From Lachnospiraceae bacterium (GTDB taxonomy: Bacteria > Bacillota > Clostridia > Lachnospirales > Lachnospiraceae), in contig CABJBM010000011.1 of NCBI GenBank assembly GCA_902363835.1, forward strand, positions 129,932 through 193,931: a stretch of 64,000 bases of DNA, written 5' to 3'. This document shows positions 45,215 to 54,251 of this stretch, piece by piece; position 1 is the first letter of the stretch, and each line of letters begins with the position of its first letter. A model generated the notes under the pieces. That model saw only the letters and a list, made by a program, of their open reading frames with translations. It did not search any database and was not told where the DNA came from. The translations under genes were made by a program, and so were the position numbers.

Positions 45215-46321
45215 TCACGCATTGTAAAGCCAATTCTTAAATCCCGCATTTCGTGCTGCGTTATATACTGGCAAAAGAATATTCTCAAGGCTTTCTTGAA
45301 ATTCACCCTTTGATATACCATCTCTATATAATTTCATAAGCACGTCATCACTATTTACATGCTCTCTGCTACATTTTAAAAACTCCTTATGTACAACATC
45401 ATACTTCCACATCATCTGATAAGAAAAATACTCTTTGTCACACAATGCCGTAAAATACTTATTCCACTCTGGAAGATTATTACTTTTGCTGCTATTTATA
45501 TTTTTCGTAGTAGGATGCAAATTCCAAAATTCGTCATGGGCCACATAAGACCACGGAATAAAATGATCAATCGAAAGTGTTTCTTCCGTCAATACTTCAT
45601 TTCCATAAATATCAGAAACAGGAGTAATCTCCATAATTGTCTTCCAATACTTAATTACTTTATTCAACTTCCTATCCTGAGGAGGCTCTAACTTGCTGGA
45701 AATTCCCGGAACATTCGGATTTCGCCTTTGCAAATACATAATCAAATTATACTGAATCCAGCCTTTCAAAATGTCCTGATTCTTTCTTATATAAGTACAC
45801 CATTCCGTTCGTACACAAATAGAAGTATCTATACCGCTGATATCAGCATAATAATACATCAGCCTTTTTTCCTGATTCATTCTTGCTACAAGATTTTGTT
45901 TTGAAATATTCCACTCATTCCCTGTAAAAGTATCAACAAAAGGAGCCTGTAAACGATACGGAACAAAATATGTCAAAGTCCGCTTCATAGCAGCAACTTT
46001 CTTATCTTTACACTGTTCCAGGTAGCCAATAATATTAGCTTTCTTTTCACTGGTTTTCAGACCGCTGATATCATAGATATAATGAACTAAAGCTTCCAAT
46101 GTATCTGACGGTCCCAGATTTAATTTATACTCTGACACCATATACCAGGAGTCTGCAATCATTTCATTTATCAATTCTTGATATGTCAGCGTCTCTTTCC
46201 CATTAATCACTTTATTCACAATTGCCTGAAACCAAAATATCTTATAAGATTCACTCATCTTATCAAACAATCTTCCTAAACGCTCAATACTCAAATTTTC
46301 AGAATATGGTAATTGCATCAT
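45215..46321 (-). CDS. HNH endonuclease-domain protein
   Basis: A 368-residue protein with an HNH nuclease motif in its second half: LTEETLSIDHFIPWSYVAHD, then FWNLHPTTKNINSSKSNNLP, with the family DHxxP, N and K-x-N-x-LP. The N-terminal 220 residues are helical (SESYKIFWFQAIVNKVINGK) and resemble regions found in defence-associated HNH proteins. Its last residues (LPVYNAARNAGFKNWLYN) recur as a relic at 15616. The start ATG has GGAG 6 nt upstream. Substrate and partner are unknown; the OGG-fold gene upstream is on the same strand. Confidence 0.8.
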   Translation of the reverse strand: MMQLPYSENLSIERLGRLFDKMSESYKIFWFQAIVNKVINGKETLTYQELINEMIADSWYMVSEYKLNLGPSDTLEALVHYIYDISGLKTSEKKANIIGYLEQCKDKKVAAMKRTLTYFVPYRLQAPFVDTFTGNEWNISKQNLVARMNQEKRLMYYYADISGIDTSICVRTEWCTYIRKNQDILKGWIQYNLIMYLQRRNPNVPGISSKLEPPQDRKLNKVIKYWKTIMEITPVSDIYGNEVLTEETLSIDHFIPWSYVAHDEFWNLHPTTKNINSSKSNNLPEWNKYFTALCDKEYFSYQMMWKYDVVHKEFLKCSREHVNSDDVLMKLYRDGISKGEFQESLENILLPVYNAARNAGFKNWLYNA

Positions 46322-46347
46322 AGTATTCTCCGCCGTAATTATTTCCG

Positions 46348-46470
46348 TTAAATATTTTTCAGATACAGCCTCTCAAGCCCCAATGCCCTGATAAGATCCT
46401 TTTCTGTCTCTGCAATAACCTCAAAATTGACTTTAGGCCCATCTATAAGTTCGCAAAATTTAAAAAACAT
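46348..46470 (-). pseudogene. Short 40-codon fragment resembling the Fic relic's C-terminus
   Basis: An ATG-started frame of 40 residues containing FEVIAETEKDLIRALGLERL. It resembles the end of the Fic relic at 48111-48440 (AYTRETEKDFIRVSGLD). It ends 26 nt before the HNH start and has no obvious ribosome site. It is probably a leftover of another Fic-like gene, though a tiny expressed protein is possible. Confidence 0.35.
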
Positions 46471-46523
46471 TTACTTATGCCATGGATATAAAAATTTTGA
46501 CATAATCTTAAATTATAATTTAT

Positions 46524-47996
46524 TTAAAAATATACAAAAAATGGAGAAATATTTTTATTGTCTTCTAACCATTTATTTTTCATGATAGCTATAGTTTGAA
46601 AATCCTTATTTGATAAGCATGTAAAAATATCAACAAGGCTTCCCCAATTACCTTTCCATATTTGCAAAGAGTGCTGCCTACCCCCATACATGCAAAAATG
46701 AATTTCATATTTTTGTTTCAAAGAGTTATCTTCAGACATTTTTTTAATCAGCCTATAAATTCCTGTTCTAAATGATTCTTTACTTTTCCCCGCATAGTAT
46801 ACTATTGATACTGCAATTATCTTTCCTTCTTCAGATTTGGGAAGTATTCTTTTTATAGAATTAATATAAAACTCCCAATATTCAAGATACTTAATGGCCT
46901 TCTCACCTGGAATATTATAATAAGGAATATTGACTGTAATAGGTATCGCTCCAAATCCTGTGGTCAAAATATAAGTAGGTACTTCATGATTAGTTTTATT
47001 CGCCTCAATATTTGCATTAGTGATTATTTTAGTTCTTTGATTTGAATAAAAATTTTCTTGTACGTCACCTATCTTAGAATCATACGTCATTTCAGGTAAT
47101 TTCGTTTTTGCTTTTCCATCTGCAACCAACATTATAAGCTGATTTCCTTGTTGACTAGACGGTTTATTATTGTATAAACTTTGATTTATATCGAAAGAGT
47201 AAAATTCATTTATATAGTCACTTGCGAATGGAAAAGAATATTCCGGAAACTGATCCCTTTTCATAAAACTGATCATCTTTGTATTAGAAAACAAAAATTC
47301 CTCGACTTCCTCCGTAGTAATTTTCTTTTCTTTCGCCACAAATTGAAGCATGGAAATGTAATCAATAAAAAATTCTATTCCTCTACTTCTAAAACGCTTA
47401 ATTCCGAAAAGGATGGCGGCATTGTTTGATGTAATACTGTCTTTAATTAATACTTTGGGGTTCGACTCATCAATTACCTTGCATAAAAAATAAAGGATTT
47501 TTGTAAAAAAAGATTCACCAATCCCCGGTATATGATTTGCACCTTCCCACAATAAATATGCGCTTTTAATATTGTTTTTTTTCAAATAGCTTAAAGATCC
47601 AGATATATTTTTACTAAGTTTATCTATATACAAATTATTCTCAAGTATCTTTCCAATTCTATATAATCCATAACCTTGTGAGGCATACCCCCACATAAGG
47701 CAAAGAACTCCAAATTTCAATGCACTATCAGAACATAACTCTGCTTCTAATAATTTATTCTTACCAAATAATACAATTGTTTTTTTAGTAATCTGAAGTT
47801 TGTCCTCAAATTTCAATAAATTAATCTCAGATTCTGCCAAACCTAGATTAATCTTTTTTAATATTAAACTCAAATCATCTAAGGTATATTTACTACCATA
47901 TATCTTGTCATATAAATAATTATCTGAGTTAACATCATTAATCATCAGTCCTAATCTCTGCCTAACTTGACACTTTTCACACTCACTCAGTGACAT
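46524..47996 (-). CDS. OGG-fold (HhH glycosylase-like) protein
   Basis: A 490-residue protein whose middle part (about 145-255) matches the pattern of OGG-fold proteins: HIPGIGESFFTKILYFL (helix-hairpin-helix, GIG at 158-160), PKVLIKDSITSNNAAIL with a conserved Asp (D186), and an end segment EEVEEFLFS. Such proteins are related to 8-oxoguanine DNA glycosylases and occur in defence regions. The N-terminal 140 and C-terminal 230 residues are not recognised. It has a good GGAGG site and precedes the HNH gene. I would test whether it recognises damaged or modified bases; no activity is proven by sequence. Confidence 0.6.
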   Translation of the reverse strand: MSLSECEKCQVRQRLGLMINDVNSDNYLYDKIYGSKYTLDDLSLILKKINLGLAESEINLLKFEDKLQITKKTIVLFGKNKLLEAELCSDSALKFGVLCLMWGYASQGYGLYRIGKILENNLYIDKLSKNISGSLSYLKKNNIKSAYLLWEGANHIPGIGESFFTKILYFLCKVIDESNPKVLIKDSITSNNAAILFGIKRFRSRGIEFFIDYISMLQFVAKEKKITTEEVEEFLFSNTKMISFMKRDQFPEYSFPFASDYINEFYSFDINQSLYNNKPSSQQGNQLIMLVADGKAKTKLPEMTYDSKIGDVQENFYSNQRTKIITNANIEANKTNHEVPTYILTTGFGAIPITVNIPYYNIPGEKAIKYLEYWEFYINSIKRILPKSEEGKIIAVSIVYYAGKSKESFRTGIYRLIKKMSEDNSLKQKYEIHFCMYGGRQHSLQIWKGNWGSLVDIFTCLSNKDFQTIAIMKNKWLEDNKNISPFFVYF

Positions 47997-48110
47997 AATA
48001 CCTCCAACACATAACTTTTATTTTCACTTTGAGATTTTGCATTATAAGGTTTCATCAATTGTGCATCAAACCTATGACAAAGTCATCTCTAATAATTTTA
48101 ATATATACTT

Positions 48111-48440
48111 CTAACACATATTAAAGTCTGACATGTCAAGCCCAGATACCCTGATAAAATCCTTTTCTGTCTCCCTCGTATATGCAATAGACCAGATAAA
48201 TTTTTCCGACTCTACGTACGCACCTTCCAGAGCCCGTATATAGTCATTTATTATATAAGGAGAGATAACATAAGGCAAATACCCCTTTGTATCAAAGTTT
48301 TATTCTTCAGCAACCTAGCCGTCCCCAATTCCCATCTTCAAATGGTGGGATAAAAATGAATCTCCGATGTAATTCTGCAGCAAAAGTAATAGGATCATAG
48401 TTGTTTCACTCTTTCTCTATTCAGTCACATAGATATTTTA
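48111..48440 (-). pseudogene. Decayed Fic-domain gene
   Basis: Pieces in more than one frame read YDPITFAAELHRRFIFIPPFEDGN, then LNKTLIQRGYLPYVISPYII, NDYIRALEGAYVES and ETEKDFIRVSGLD. Together they follow a Fic AMP-transferase core. The motif HPFxDGNGR is broken: the catalytic His is replaced by Pro and the NGR part is altered with a frame change, so it is inactive. The gap from 47997 to 48678 contains nothing else that I can identify. Confidence 0.6.
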
Positions 48441-48678
48441 TTTCCTGTCCTATCCTATCCAGTGTACAAACCGTATAAGATGAACCTGTGATAACGACAC
48501 GTACCTCTCTATATATCCCTGCATTTTCCTTAATGGCCTGTAGACATTATAACATACTTTACCCGCTTTAATAATAATATCCTATCTATTTTCTTATATA
48601 AAAAATAAACTCCATTTGCATATTGCCCCTATGGGATTCAGCCATAGGAGCAATGAATGACATACCATGAATCTACTT

Positions 48679-49605
48679 TTATTTAATAAGACTAATTCTA
48701 CAATCATACCGAGAATACTTATAAATCCTATTTGACAACACATCCTCTTCCGGCACTTCACTTTCATTTATCTCACGAACCATTTTTCTCAACTCCCCAT
48801 AATCCAACTTCCCACCATCGGGAACCAATATAACTTCGTGTGTACTGGATGGCAATATAACAATATCTGAATTCTGAGAATCAGCGAAATCCTTCAGACA
48901 CCCATCATATAAAATGCACCCGGCCCCGTTAATCTGCTTTTTGTTCGAAAGCACATACAAAGATGGCTTCTGTGAATCAAAATCCAATAAATCATCTACC
49001 ATCTCTTCCATTTTCAATTCCTCTAAATGTTCCTTCAAAATATCACACATAATCTCTTTCATTGTTTTAATTTCCGGCGGCAGCAAAATGGGAGTATTCT
49101 TCTCTGCAAGACGATACAATTCCTCTTTCCCCACTCCCCACGGCTCCATATGAGAGTTATGAATCAAAGCCGTCATTTGTCCTCCTTTATGTTCATCCAA
49201 AACCAAATAGAACACCACTGCCAAATCAAGAAATTTAATATATGGAACATCCTTTAAAAGCTCCTTATTTTTTTCCATCTGAATCAGCTTAAAAGCGACC
49301 TTATCCTTTACATTACTAAAATCCAAAAGCTCTCTCATATCCCCCAGAACCACGTCATTATTCTCTTTATACGCAGATATAATATCTTCCAGAATTTCCT
49401 GCATTGACATACCATGGGTAAAATGTATATAATATGAATTTAAGTAAATTGTGGGAGCAATACTTTTACTTGTCTTCCCAATAATCAGCCCATTCAGCAC
49501 GATTCCGTTATTTTTTATGATTTTCTGAATGCGAATCTCATAATCTCTTCCTAATCTATCCTGTACTGCTGCTCTGACTTCCTCTAAAAACTGATTGTAA
49601 TTCAT
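48679..49605 (-). CDS. DUF5688-like protein
   Basis: A 308-residue protein. I start it at ATG 49605 because GGAGG lies 8 nt upstream; the longer frame has no site. It begins MNYNQFLEEVRAAVQDRLG, then EIRIQKIIKNNGIVLNGL and a repeated HGMSMQEILEDIISAY-type helix. The style matches DUF5688, a family common in Clostridia with no known function. No membrane segment or enzyme motif is visible. It stands alone between the Fic relic and an ATPase. Confidence 0.65.
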   Translation of the reverse strand: MNYNQFLEEVRAAVQDRLGRDYEIRIQKIIKNNGIVLNGLIIGKTSKSIAPTIYLNSYYIHFTHGMSMQEILEDIISAYKENNDVVLGDMRELLDFSNVKDKVAFKLIQMEKNKELLKDVPYIKFLDLAVVFYLVLDEHKGGQMTALIHNSHMEPWGVGKEELYRLAEKNTPILLPPEIKTMKEIMCDILKEHLEELKMEEMVDDLLDFDSQKPSLYVLSNKKQINGAGCILYDGCLKDFADSQNSDIVILPSSTHEVILVPDGGKLDYGELRKMVREINESEVPEEDVLSNRIYKYSRYDCRISLIK

Positions 49606-49798
49606 TTGTTCTTCCTCCATTTTCTTACTCGTATTTTTAACAACAAAAAGATGCATCTCCTTAGAAATGCCTCTGACAGAAAAATCACTTATTCTTTTAC
49701 CCACTTCACATAGCCAATCTCACGCTCTTTTATCAATGCAAAATAAAGCAACAGAAAAGAAGCTATAATCTCAACTCAGACTACAACTTTTCCCCTAC

Positions 49799-51181
49799 TC
49801 AAGACTTCTCTTCATTCCCTCTTTCATAATCAAGCCGAACTCTTCCCACCAGATATATAGGCACAGTTATCTTCCGGTCTGCCATGCCGCCATAAGTATC
49901 CCCTTTCAGGAAATAAATAGCTTCCACCTTTTCATCTTTTAAAAGCTGCTGCGCTGTCTCTATCTCAGATTTTCCATCCTTTACCTCCACGCCATAGCTA
50001 TTATCATTTTCCCAGCGTTTTATAAGGAAATCAATCTCCCCATCCTTATACGTTCTAAACATTGGAGCCATTCCTGTTATCTCAAATCCCCTGATATGTT
50101 TCAACAACTCAATATACACAAAGTTTTTACTTATCATTCCCCTAAGAGTAGGCAAATCAGCTCCTGCCACATCCAAAAAATATTTGCATACTCCAACATC
50201 CATAAAATAAAAACGGTTGTGCAAAGATACGTTCACGGGATCACATTCATTGGCCTTGCCACAATAACCTATGATATCTGAACAATATAGCCAGTCTATA
50301 ATTGCACTAATACTTTTCCTCATGGTTCTATTGCTTTTTCCGTTATAAATAATACGGGATAATTCTGTAATTAAATCACCATGCACCTTTTTCTCCCGGA
50401 CAGAAAGCTGTGCAATCGCAGGAAATATCTGCTCCAGTAAAATCATTTCCTGTATACCGCCTAAGACTCTTGTTGATTCTTCTATAAAAGTCCCGATAAT
50501 CTGCGTCAAAACCTTTTTGCATTCTTGCATATCCTGTGTTTCCATATAACAATTTATTACATCCGGATAGCCGCCTATTTCACAATATATTTTATAATAT
50601 TCTTTTAATTCATCATATTGCAAGGGATTACTGGAACCAAGCAAATCAACGCCATTATAAAGTTCCCTTTTTCCAAATGCCGCTACAAATTCTTCGAATG
50701 ACAATGTATTAAGCATCAAATTCTCTGTGTCTCCCGCTGAAAGAAAACACCTCTTTTCCAATGTCTTCCCTAAGTAACTGCCTGCAACTATAAAATGGCA
50801 TAAAAACTCTCTTGAAAATTCTCTGATTCTGGAATACACTTTCGCTGATTCCTGAATCTCATCTATAACAATAACGGTGTCTTTATTATCCTCGAACCGG
50901 GAATCGAACAATCGGAAAGCTTCATGCAGCGCCTTTTCTATCTGCGGCTCTCCGGGCTTCCAGGCAGATGCCTGTTCCATACAAGCCAGAAATTGTTCAC
51001 CGGATAGCTGAGCCATATTGATATAGATATAAATTTTGTAATTTTCTTTTGCAAATTTATCCAGAATAAATGTCTTACCAGTCTGTCTGGCACCTTTTAA
51101 TTCCAGGACCTTACCGCTGTCACGCTGCTTCCAGCGAAGCAGATCATTGTAAATATTTCGCTTCAGTTCCACCAGAGTCAT
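49799..51181 (-). CDS. AAA_14 / DUF4143 ATPase
   Basis: About 460 residues. Walker A ARQTGKTFIL is followed by DEIQESAKVYSRIREF (Walker B and arginine region), LDKFAKENY and AGSYLG, all typical of AAA_14. The C-terminal DUF4143 domain ends in IDFLIKRWENDNSYGVEVKDGKSE, a PD-(D/E)XK-like strand pattern. These proteins are common, lineage-variable and of unclear role; suggestions include defence or protein interaction. A GGGAGG site touches the ATG at 51181, so GTG 51172, 9 nt after it, may be the true start. Confidence 0.85.
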   Translation of the reverse strand: MTLVELKRNIYNDLLRWKQRDSGKVLELKGARQTGKTFILDKFAKENYKIYIYINMAQLSGEQFLACMEQASAWKPGEPQIEKALHEAFRLFDSRFEDNKDTVIVIDEIQESAKVYSRIREFSREFLCHFIVAGSYLGKTLEKRCFLSAGDTENLMLNTLSFEEFVAAFGKRELYNGVDLLGSSNPLQYDELKEYYKIYCEIGGYPDVINCYMETQDMQECKKVLTQIIGTFIEESTRVLGGIQEMILLEQIFPAIAQLSVREKKVHGDLITELSRIIYNGKSNRTMRKSISAIIDWLYCSDIIGYCGKANECDPVNVSLHNRFYFMDVGVCKYFLDVAGADLPTLRGMISKNFVYIELLKHIRGFEITGMAPMFRTYKDGEIDFLIKRWENDNSYGVEVKDGKSEIETAQQLLKDEKVEAIYFLKGDTYGGMADRKITVPIYLVGRVRLDYERGNEEKS

Positions 51182-51290
51182 CCTCCCTTTTCCAATATTT
51201 CTACTGTAACACACCATAACCCTGATTCAAATTCTTTTCAGTAAAATATATTCCTGAAATCCTTATCTTTCATTATGGCTGCTCCCTTTA

Positions 51291-51557
51291 TCATAACTTT
51301 AAAATCACCTTTAAAACCCTGGCTCCATCTTTCATGCCGGCAAGATACAGATAGCGGCTTTCTTCTGCCGACTGTATAACCCACTCATCCCAAAACTGCT
51401 CCATAGCAACTTTTGATTCCTCATCCAACCGTTCAAGAATATCCTTCATCTTGTGGTTTAGCTCCCTTTCCTCATGAAGGGTTTCATCAGAACATGCATT
51501 TAACAGCATCTCAATACGGTCACAAATGATCTGTTCCAGTAAATCTTCCACATTCAT
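51291..51557 (-). CDS. Small helical protein (DUF6809-like)
   Basis: An 88-residue acidic, helical protein. I start it at ATG 51557 (MNVEDLLEQIICDRIEMLL), preceded by AAGGTGATGAT. It ends in YLYLAGMKDGARVLKVILKL, a tail seen in small phage-region proteins of the DUF6809 type. There is no known function. The longer frame upstream would overlap the terminator of the zeta-like gene and is unlikely. Confidence 0.6.
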   Translation of the reverse strand: MNVEDLLEQIICDRIEMLLNACSDETLHEERELNHKMKDILERLDEESKVAMEQFWDEWVIQSAEESRYLYLAGMKDGARVLKVILKL

Positions 51558-51586
51558 ATCATCACCTTTTCCTTCCTTTTTGCAAC

Positions 51587-51622
51587 AAAAAAAGCCCCCG
51601 CAGTCCCACACCGCAAGGGCTA
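51587..51622 (-). terminator. Terminator after the zeta-like toxin gene
   Basis: On the minus strand GCCCTTGCGGT and ACTGCGGGGGC pair (with G-U pairs) around GTGGG and lead into TTTTTTT. It starts 4 nt after the toxin stop codon. Confidence 0.8.
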
Positions 51623-51625
51623 ATC

Positions 51626-52180
51626 CTATTGTACTCGTTGAAACCAATCCGGCACATTATGAGAAACACGAACCGGAAGCCCATCTTTATAGATGGCAAT
51701 TCTTCTAAATTCCCTAGTATTATCATACAGAGAAGCCAGATTACACATAGGAAGAACAATCTTCAAGTTCTGGAATGTTTCCAGATACCGTTTTTCCACA
51801 TCCTTATCCGGTATTCCATGCCCACCTTTTGATACACGGTAGGCAATCCTCTGTTTTGCCAATTCCACAGAATCAACTCCTACATAATAAAGTTCAATGT
51901 AATATCCCTGATTCCTGGCTTTTTCTATTGTTCTAAAAATGGTCTTTCCACAGAGCGTTGTTTCCTGATTAAAGGAACTTCCCATAGATAGACATTGATT
52001 CAATTCCTGAACAGCCCGTTTTCCAGCTTTCATAACATCACTGGTTATTTTCCAGTCCCCAAATGTTTTAAGAATTTCATCTGTATTTATTCTAGGCATC
52101 TGATGATACTTGCGAAAAGTCTGATACAGCGTAGACTTCCCAGCCCCATTCACTCCCGCAAAAATAACATATCGTTTCAT
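51626..52180 (-). CDS. Zeta-toxin-like P-loop kinase
   Basis: A 184-residue nucleotide kinase-fold protein. Walker A is GVNGAGKSTL, followed by RINTDEIL, ETTLCGKTIFRTIEKARNQGY, VELAKQRIAYRVSKGGHGIPD and a late SLYDN segment. These match the zeta-toxin / AAA_33 group, in which zeta phosphorylates UDP-N-acetylglucosamine and blocks wall synthesis. The start ATG shares one base with the TGA of the small gene before it. With that partner it looks like a toxin-antitoxin pair. Confidence 0.8.
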   Translation of the reverse strand: MKRYVIFAGVNGAGKSTLYQTFRKYHQMPRINTDEILKTFGDWKITSDVMKAGKRAVQELNQCLSMGSSFNQETTLCGKTIFRTIEKARNQGYYIELYYVGVDSVELAKQRIAYRVSKGGHGIPDKDVEKRYLETFQNLKIVLPMCNLASLYDNTREFRRIAIYKDGLPVRVSHNVPDWFQRVQ

Positions 52181-52359
52181 CAAAACCGATTCTCCTCAAT
52201 CACCTTTCTCTGTCTCTGCTGAAGGACAAGGTCACTGATCATGGAATAAAATTCCTGCTCTTCTTCCGTCTCCGCCGCAAGGATTAACTGTGTAGTCTCA
52301 TCCGGATCTAATTTCATGCACTCTTTGTACAACATTTTCAAGGTTTCATTCGTTGACAT
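52180..52359 (-). CDS. 59-residue partner, probable antitoxin of the zeta-like toxin
   Basis: A short gene starting at ATG 52359, 7 nt after GGAG (GGAGTGATGAT). It encodes an acidic helical protein: MSTNETLKMLYKECMKLD, then LILAAETEEEQEFYSMISDL and an arginine-rich end. The stop codon overlaps the kinase start by one base, so the two are coupled. Size, charge and order fit an epsilon-like antitoxin, though no epsilon sequence motif is visible to me. Confidence 0.7.
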   Translation of the reverse strand: MSTNETLKMLYKECMKLDPDETTQLILAAETEEEQEFYSMISDLVLQQRQRKVIEENRF

Positions 52360-52388
52360 ATCATCACTCCTTCCTTGTAAGTAAGTCC

Positions 52389-52440
52389 ATTATATCATAG
52401 GAGCATAACGAAATACAATGAGCGCTCGAACATTTGTATC
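52389..52440 (-). promoter_or_regulatory. Promoter of the zeta-like TA pair with an SOS-like box upstream
   Basis: Minus strand: -35 TTGTAT (52413-52418), 18-nt spacer, -10 TATAAT (52389-52394). Upstream, 52427-52440 reads CGAACATTTGTATC, 12 of 14 positions matching the Firmicute SOS box CGAACRNRYGTTYC. A second partial copy, CGAACATTTATG, lies 31 nt further out. The SOS role is tentative. Confidence 0.45.
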
Positions 52441-52541
52441 GGCTTATGCCAGATACTCGAACATTTATGCCTGTACATTTTTTGCCACGTGCTCTGTAGA
52501 TCAGTCTTCCATTTCATTCTGCTTCTGCTCCTTACTCAAGT

Positions 52542-52787
52542 CTACAAAGAGTTCCTCCTTGTTCTTTCATAAATACTTAAAAATATTTCCTCCGCTATCT
52601 CTTTCTGTCCCAGGCTCAGTTCAAGAAAACCCTCTCCGGTATACCGCCTCCCGGCAAGATCCGGAATATAACAAACTCCGAATAAAGAACGATAAAATGC
52701 CTCCCGGTTCTTATAAATCTCTCTCTTGGAAAAACATTTTTTTGAAGTTGCCCTAATGCTATTGCATCTTGAAAAATACGCTATCAC
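52542..52787 (-). CDS. Uncertain small ORF after recT
   Basis: An 81-codon frame with a possible GTG start just after RecT. Residues 15 onward (KCFSKREIYKNREAFYRSLF, LAGRRYTGEGFLELSLGQ, EIAEEIFLSIYERTRR) look protein-like and charged. The first 14 codons do not, and another frame has a better start (MIKVSQSDSVFFKM) but stops after 15 codons. A frameshifted small phage-type gene would explain both. No family is recognised. Confidence 0.3.
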   Translation of the reverse strand: MIAYFSRCNSIRATSKKCFSKREIYKNREAFYRSLFGVCYIPDLAGRRYTGEGFLELSLGQKEIAEEIFLSIYERTRRNSL

Positions 52788-52802
52788 TCTGACTTACCTT
52801 TA

Positions 52803-53612
52803 TCATGCCACCTCACCGCTTTCCAATGTTTCCGGCAAACACTCATTCCGTATCTCGCTCATATCAATGGAAAGCTGTGTTTTCACAGTTTCATCCAAGG
52901 TGATGGCTTTCTGAAAATCCGACTTAATCGGTGCATATTTTAACAGCTGCTTAATCACCGTCTTTTTCGCCATCCCCTCATAATTACTCTTCCACGGGCT
53001 AAAATCCGAAGTAAACGCTTTTGAATACTTGGTGGCATAAGCATCTACATAGCTTTTGCTCATAACTTCAAAGCGAAAACCTCCATTATCCAGCCGGAAA
53101 ATTGCGTAGAAAGCCCTGATCTCTCCCGGCTCATCAAAAGATGGCCTATGGGTCAAAGATGGATGAAGCCCCAATTCATAAGAAAATTCATCATTTTCAT
53201 ACACCACCTGGGCCTCAATGCTCTGCATCCTGTCATTGCGATATGCCAAATCAATCAGTCCCCGATATCCCAATTGAAACTGACACTCCAATACCCCTTT
53301 GTTTTTATATGGGATTAAGTAGGCCTGTCCCAAAGGCGTATTTGGCTCCAGCCCCAGCTGAGCCGCATTCATTAAAGCCGCAATAAAACTCATAGGCGTA
53401 CATTCTCCCAGCTTGGGAGTATTGTTAATCGCCGATAATGCCATATGCGTAAATCGTTCCGGCGTAAGAATACTTGGAAGCGCCCGTTTGATTTCCGGCT
53501 CAAGGGCCTTAACCATATCAACGATTGTCATATTTTTTGTCAGCCTGACGGATTGACTTTGACCTCCGCCGCCTGCTGCCCTCTTCTCTAATTCTTGTTT
53601 TACATCTGACAT
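52803..53612 (-). CDS. recT: RecT single-strand annealing protein
   Basis: A 269-residue RecT. The core is clear: PERFTHMALSAINNTPKLGECTPMSFI, AAQLGLEPNTPLGQAYLIPY, CQFQLGYRGLIDLAYR and KTVIKQLLKYAPIKSDFQ. The Gly/Gln N-terminus (RAAGGGGQSQS) is a flexible linker. RecT anneals homologous single strands and usually works with an exonuclease; here that is YqaJ, whose gene 640 nt upstream is frameshifted. It has its own start region behind a terminator, so it may have a separate promoter. Confidence 0.92.
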   Translation of the reverse strand: MSDVKQELEKRAAGGGGQSQSVRLTKNMTIVDMVKALEPEIKRALPSILTPERFTHMALSAINNTPKLGECTPMSFIAALMNAAQLGLEPNTPLGQAYLIPYKNKGVLECQFQLGYRGLIDLAYRNDRMQSIEAQVVYENDEFSYELGLHPSLTHRPSFDEPGEIRAFYAIFRLDNGGFRFEVMSKSYVDAYATKYSKAFTSDFSPWKSNYEGMAKKTVIKQLLKYAPIKSDFQKAITLDETVKTQLSIDMSEIRNECLPETLESGEVA

Positions 53613-53651
53613 TTTCTCATCCCTTTCATTTTAATTCATTTAATTAATTTG

Positions 53652-53686
53652 AAAAAGGACCATCCTGCATCTAGCAAGACGGTCCC
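53652..53686 (-). terminator. Terminator between the Phd-like gene and recT
   Basis: Minus-strand stem GGACCGTCTTGC / GCAGGATGGTCC around a TAGAT loop, followed by TTTTT. It ends the upstream transcript before recT. Confidence 0.8.
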
Positions 53687-53828
53687 TCTCCTCAATACTC
53701 AAAATATTAAATTAACATAATTACATCTGAAATTAACGACTGAATATATAATTTTGTATGATTCCTCTCTCTCATCTCATAAAAAACCAAATCATTTACC
53801 TGACTGTCCGCCTTTATATTATATTACA

Positions 53829-54110
53829 TCACAGGTCGTGAGACTTCCCCACTAAAAGATTTTTGCGGATATCCGAAAATGTATCCTCTATAGAAGCAGT
53901 TCTTTCATTTTCCACATCAGCCTGAGCTTCCGTCAACATTTTCCACAATTCCAACTCGGTTTTCATTTTTTCATACTGGACATGGCTCATTAAAACGGTA
54001 TCCTCCCGGCCATCTACTGTAATAAAAACTGGTTCTTGGGATTCCCATGTTAAGGCTGATATCTCCAAATACTTATTTTGTAAATCAGATGAAGGTATGA
54101 TAGCTTCCAT
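53829..54110 (-). CDS. Phd/YefM-type antitoxin, no adjacent toxin
   Basis: A 93-residue protein with the Phd/YefM fold pattern: LQNKYLEISALTWESQEPVFI, TVDGREDTVLMSHVQYEKM and a helical C-terminal tail. These proteins repress their own operon and neutralise RelE/Doc-type toxins. No toxin gene lies within 150 nt on either side, so it is an orphan or acts in trans. The ATG has AGGAGG 6 nt upstream. Confidence 0.75.
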   Translation of the reverse strand: MEAIIPSSDLQNKYLEISALTWESQEPVFITVDGREDTVLMSHVQYEKMKTELELWKMLTEAQADVENERTASIEDTFSDIRKNLLVGKSHDL

Positions 54111-54251
54111 TATGCGTCCTCCTCGTCATGATTCTATGGCACTATTATAACGTGATAACGATACATGTACAATCTGCATTTTTTCATTGAGCAAAACAAG
54201 CATCCTGTGAAGTGTTAAACTTGTGTCTTTACATCTTTAAACCTCAGACCA

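Noticed and set aside
52418..52756. 112-codon plus-strand ORF
   Set aside because: Crosses the TA promoter region and antisense to the post-recT ORF; no start signal.
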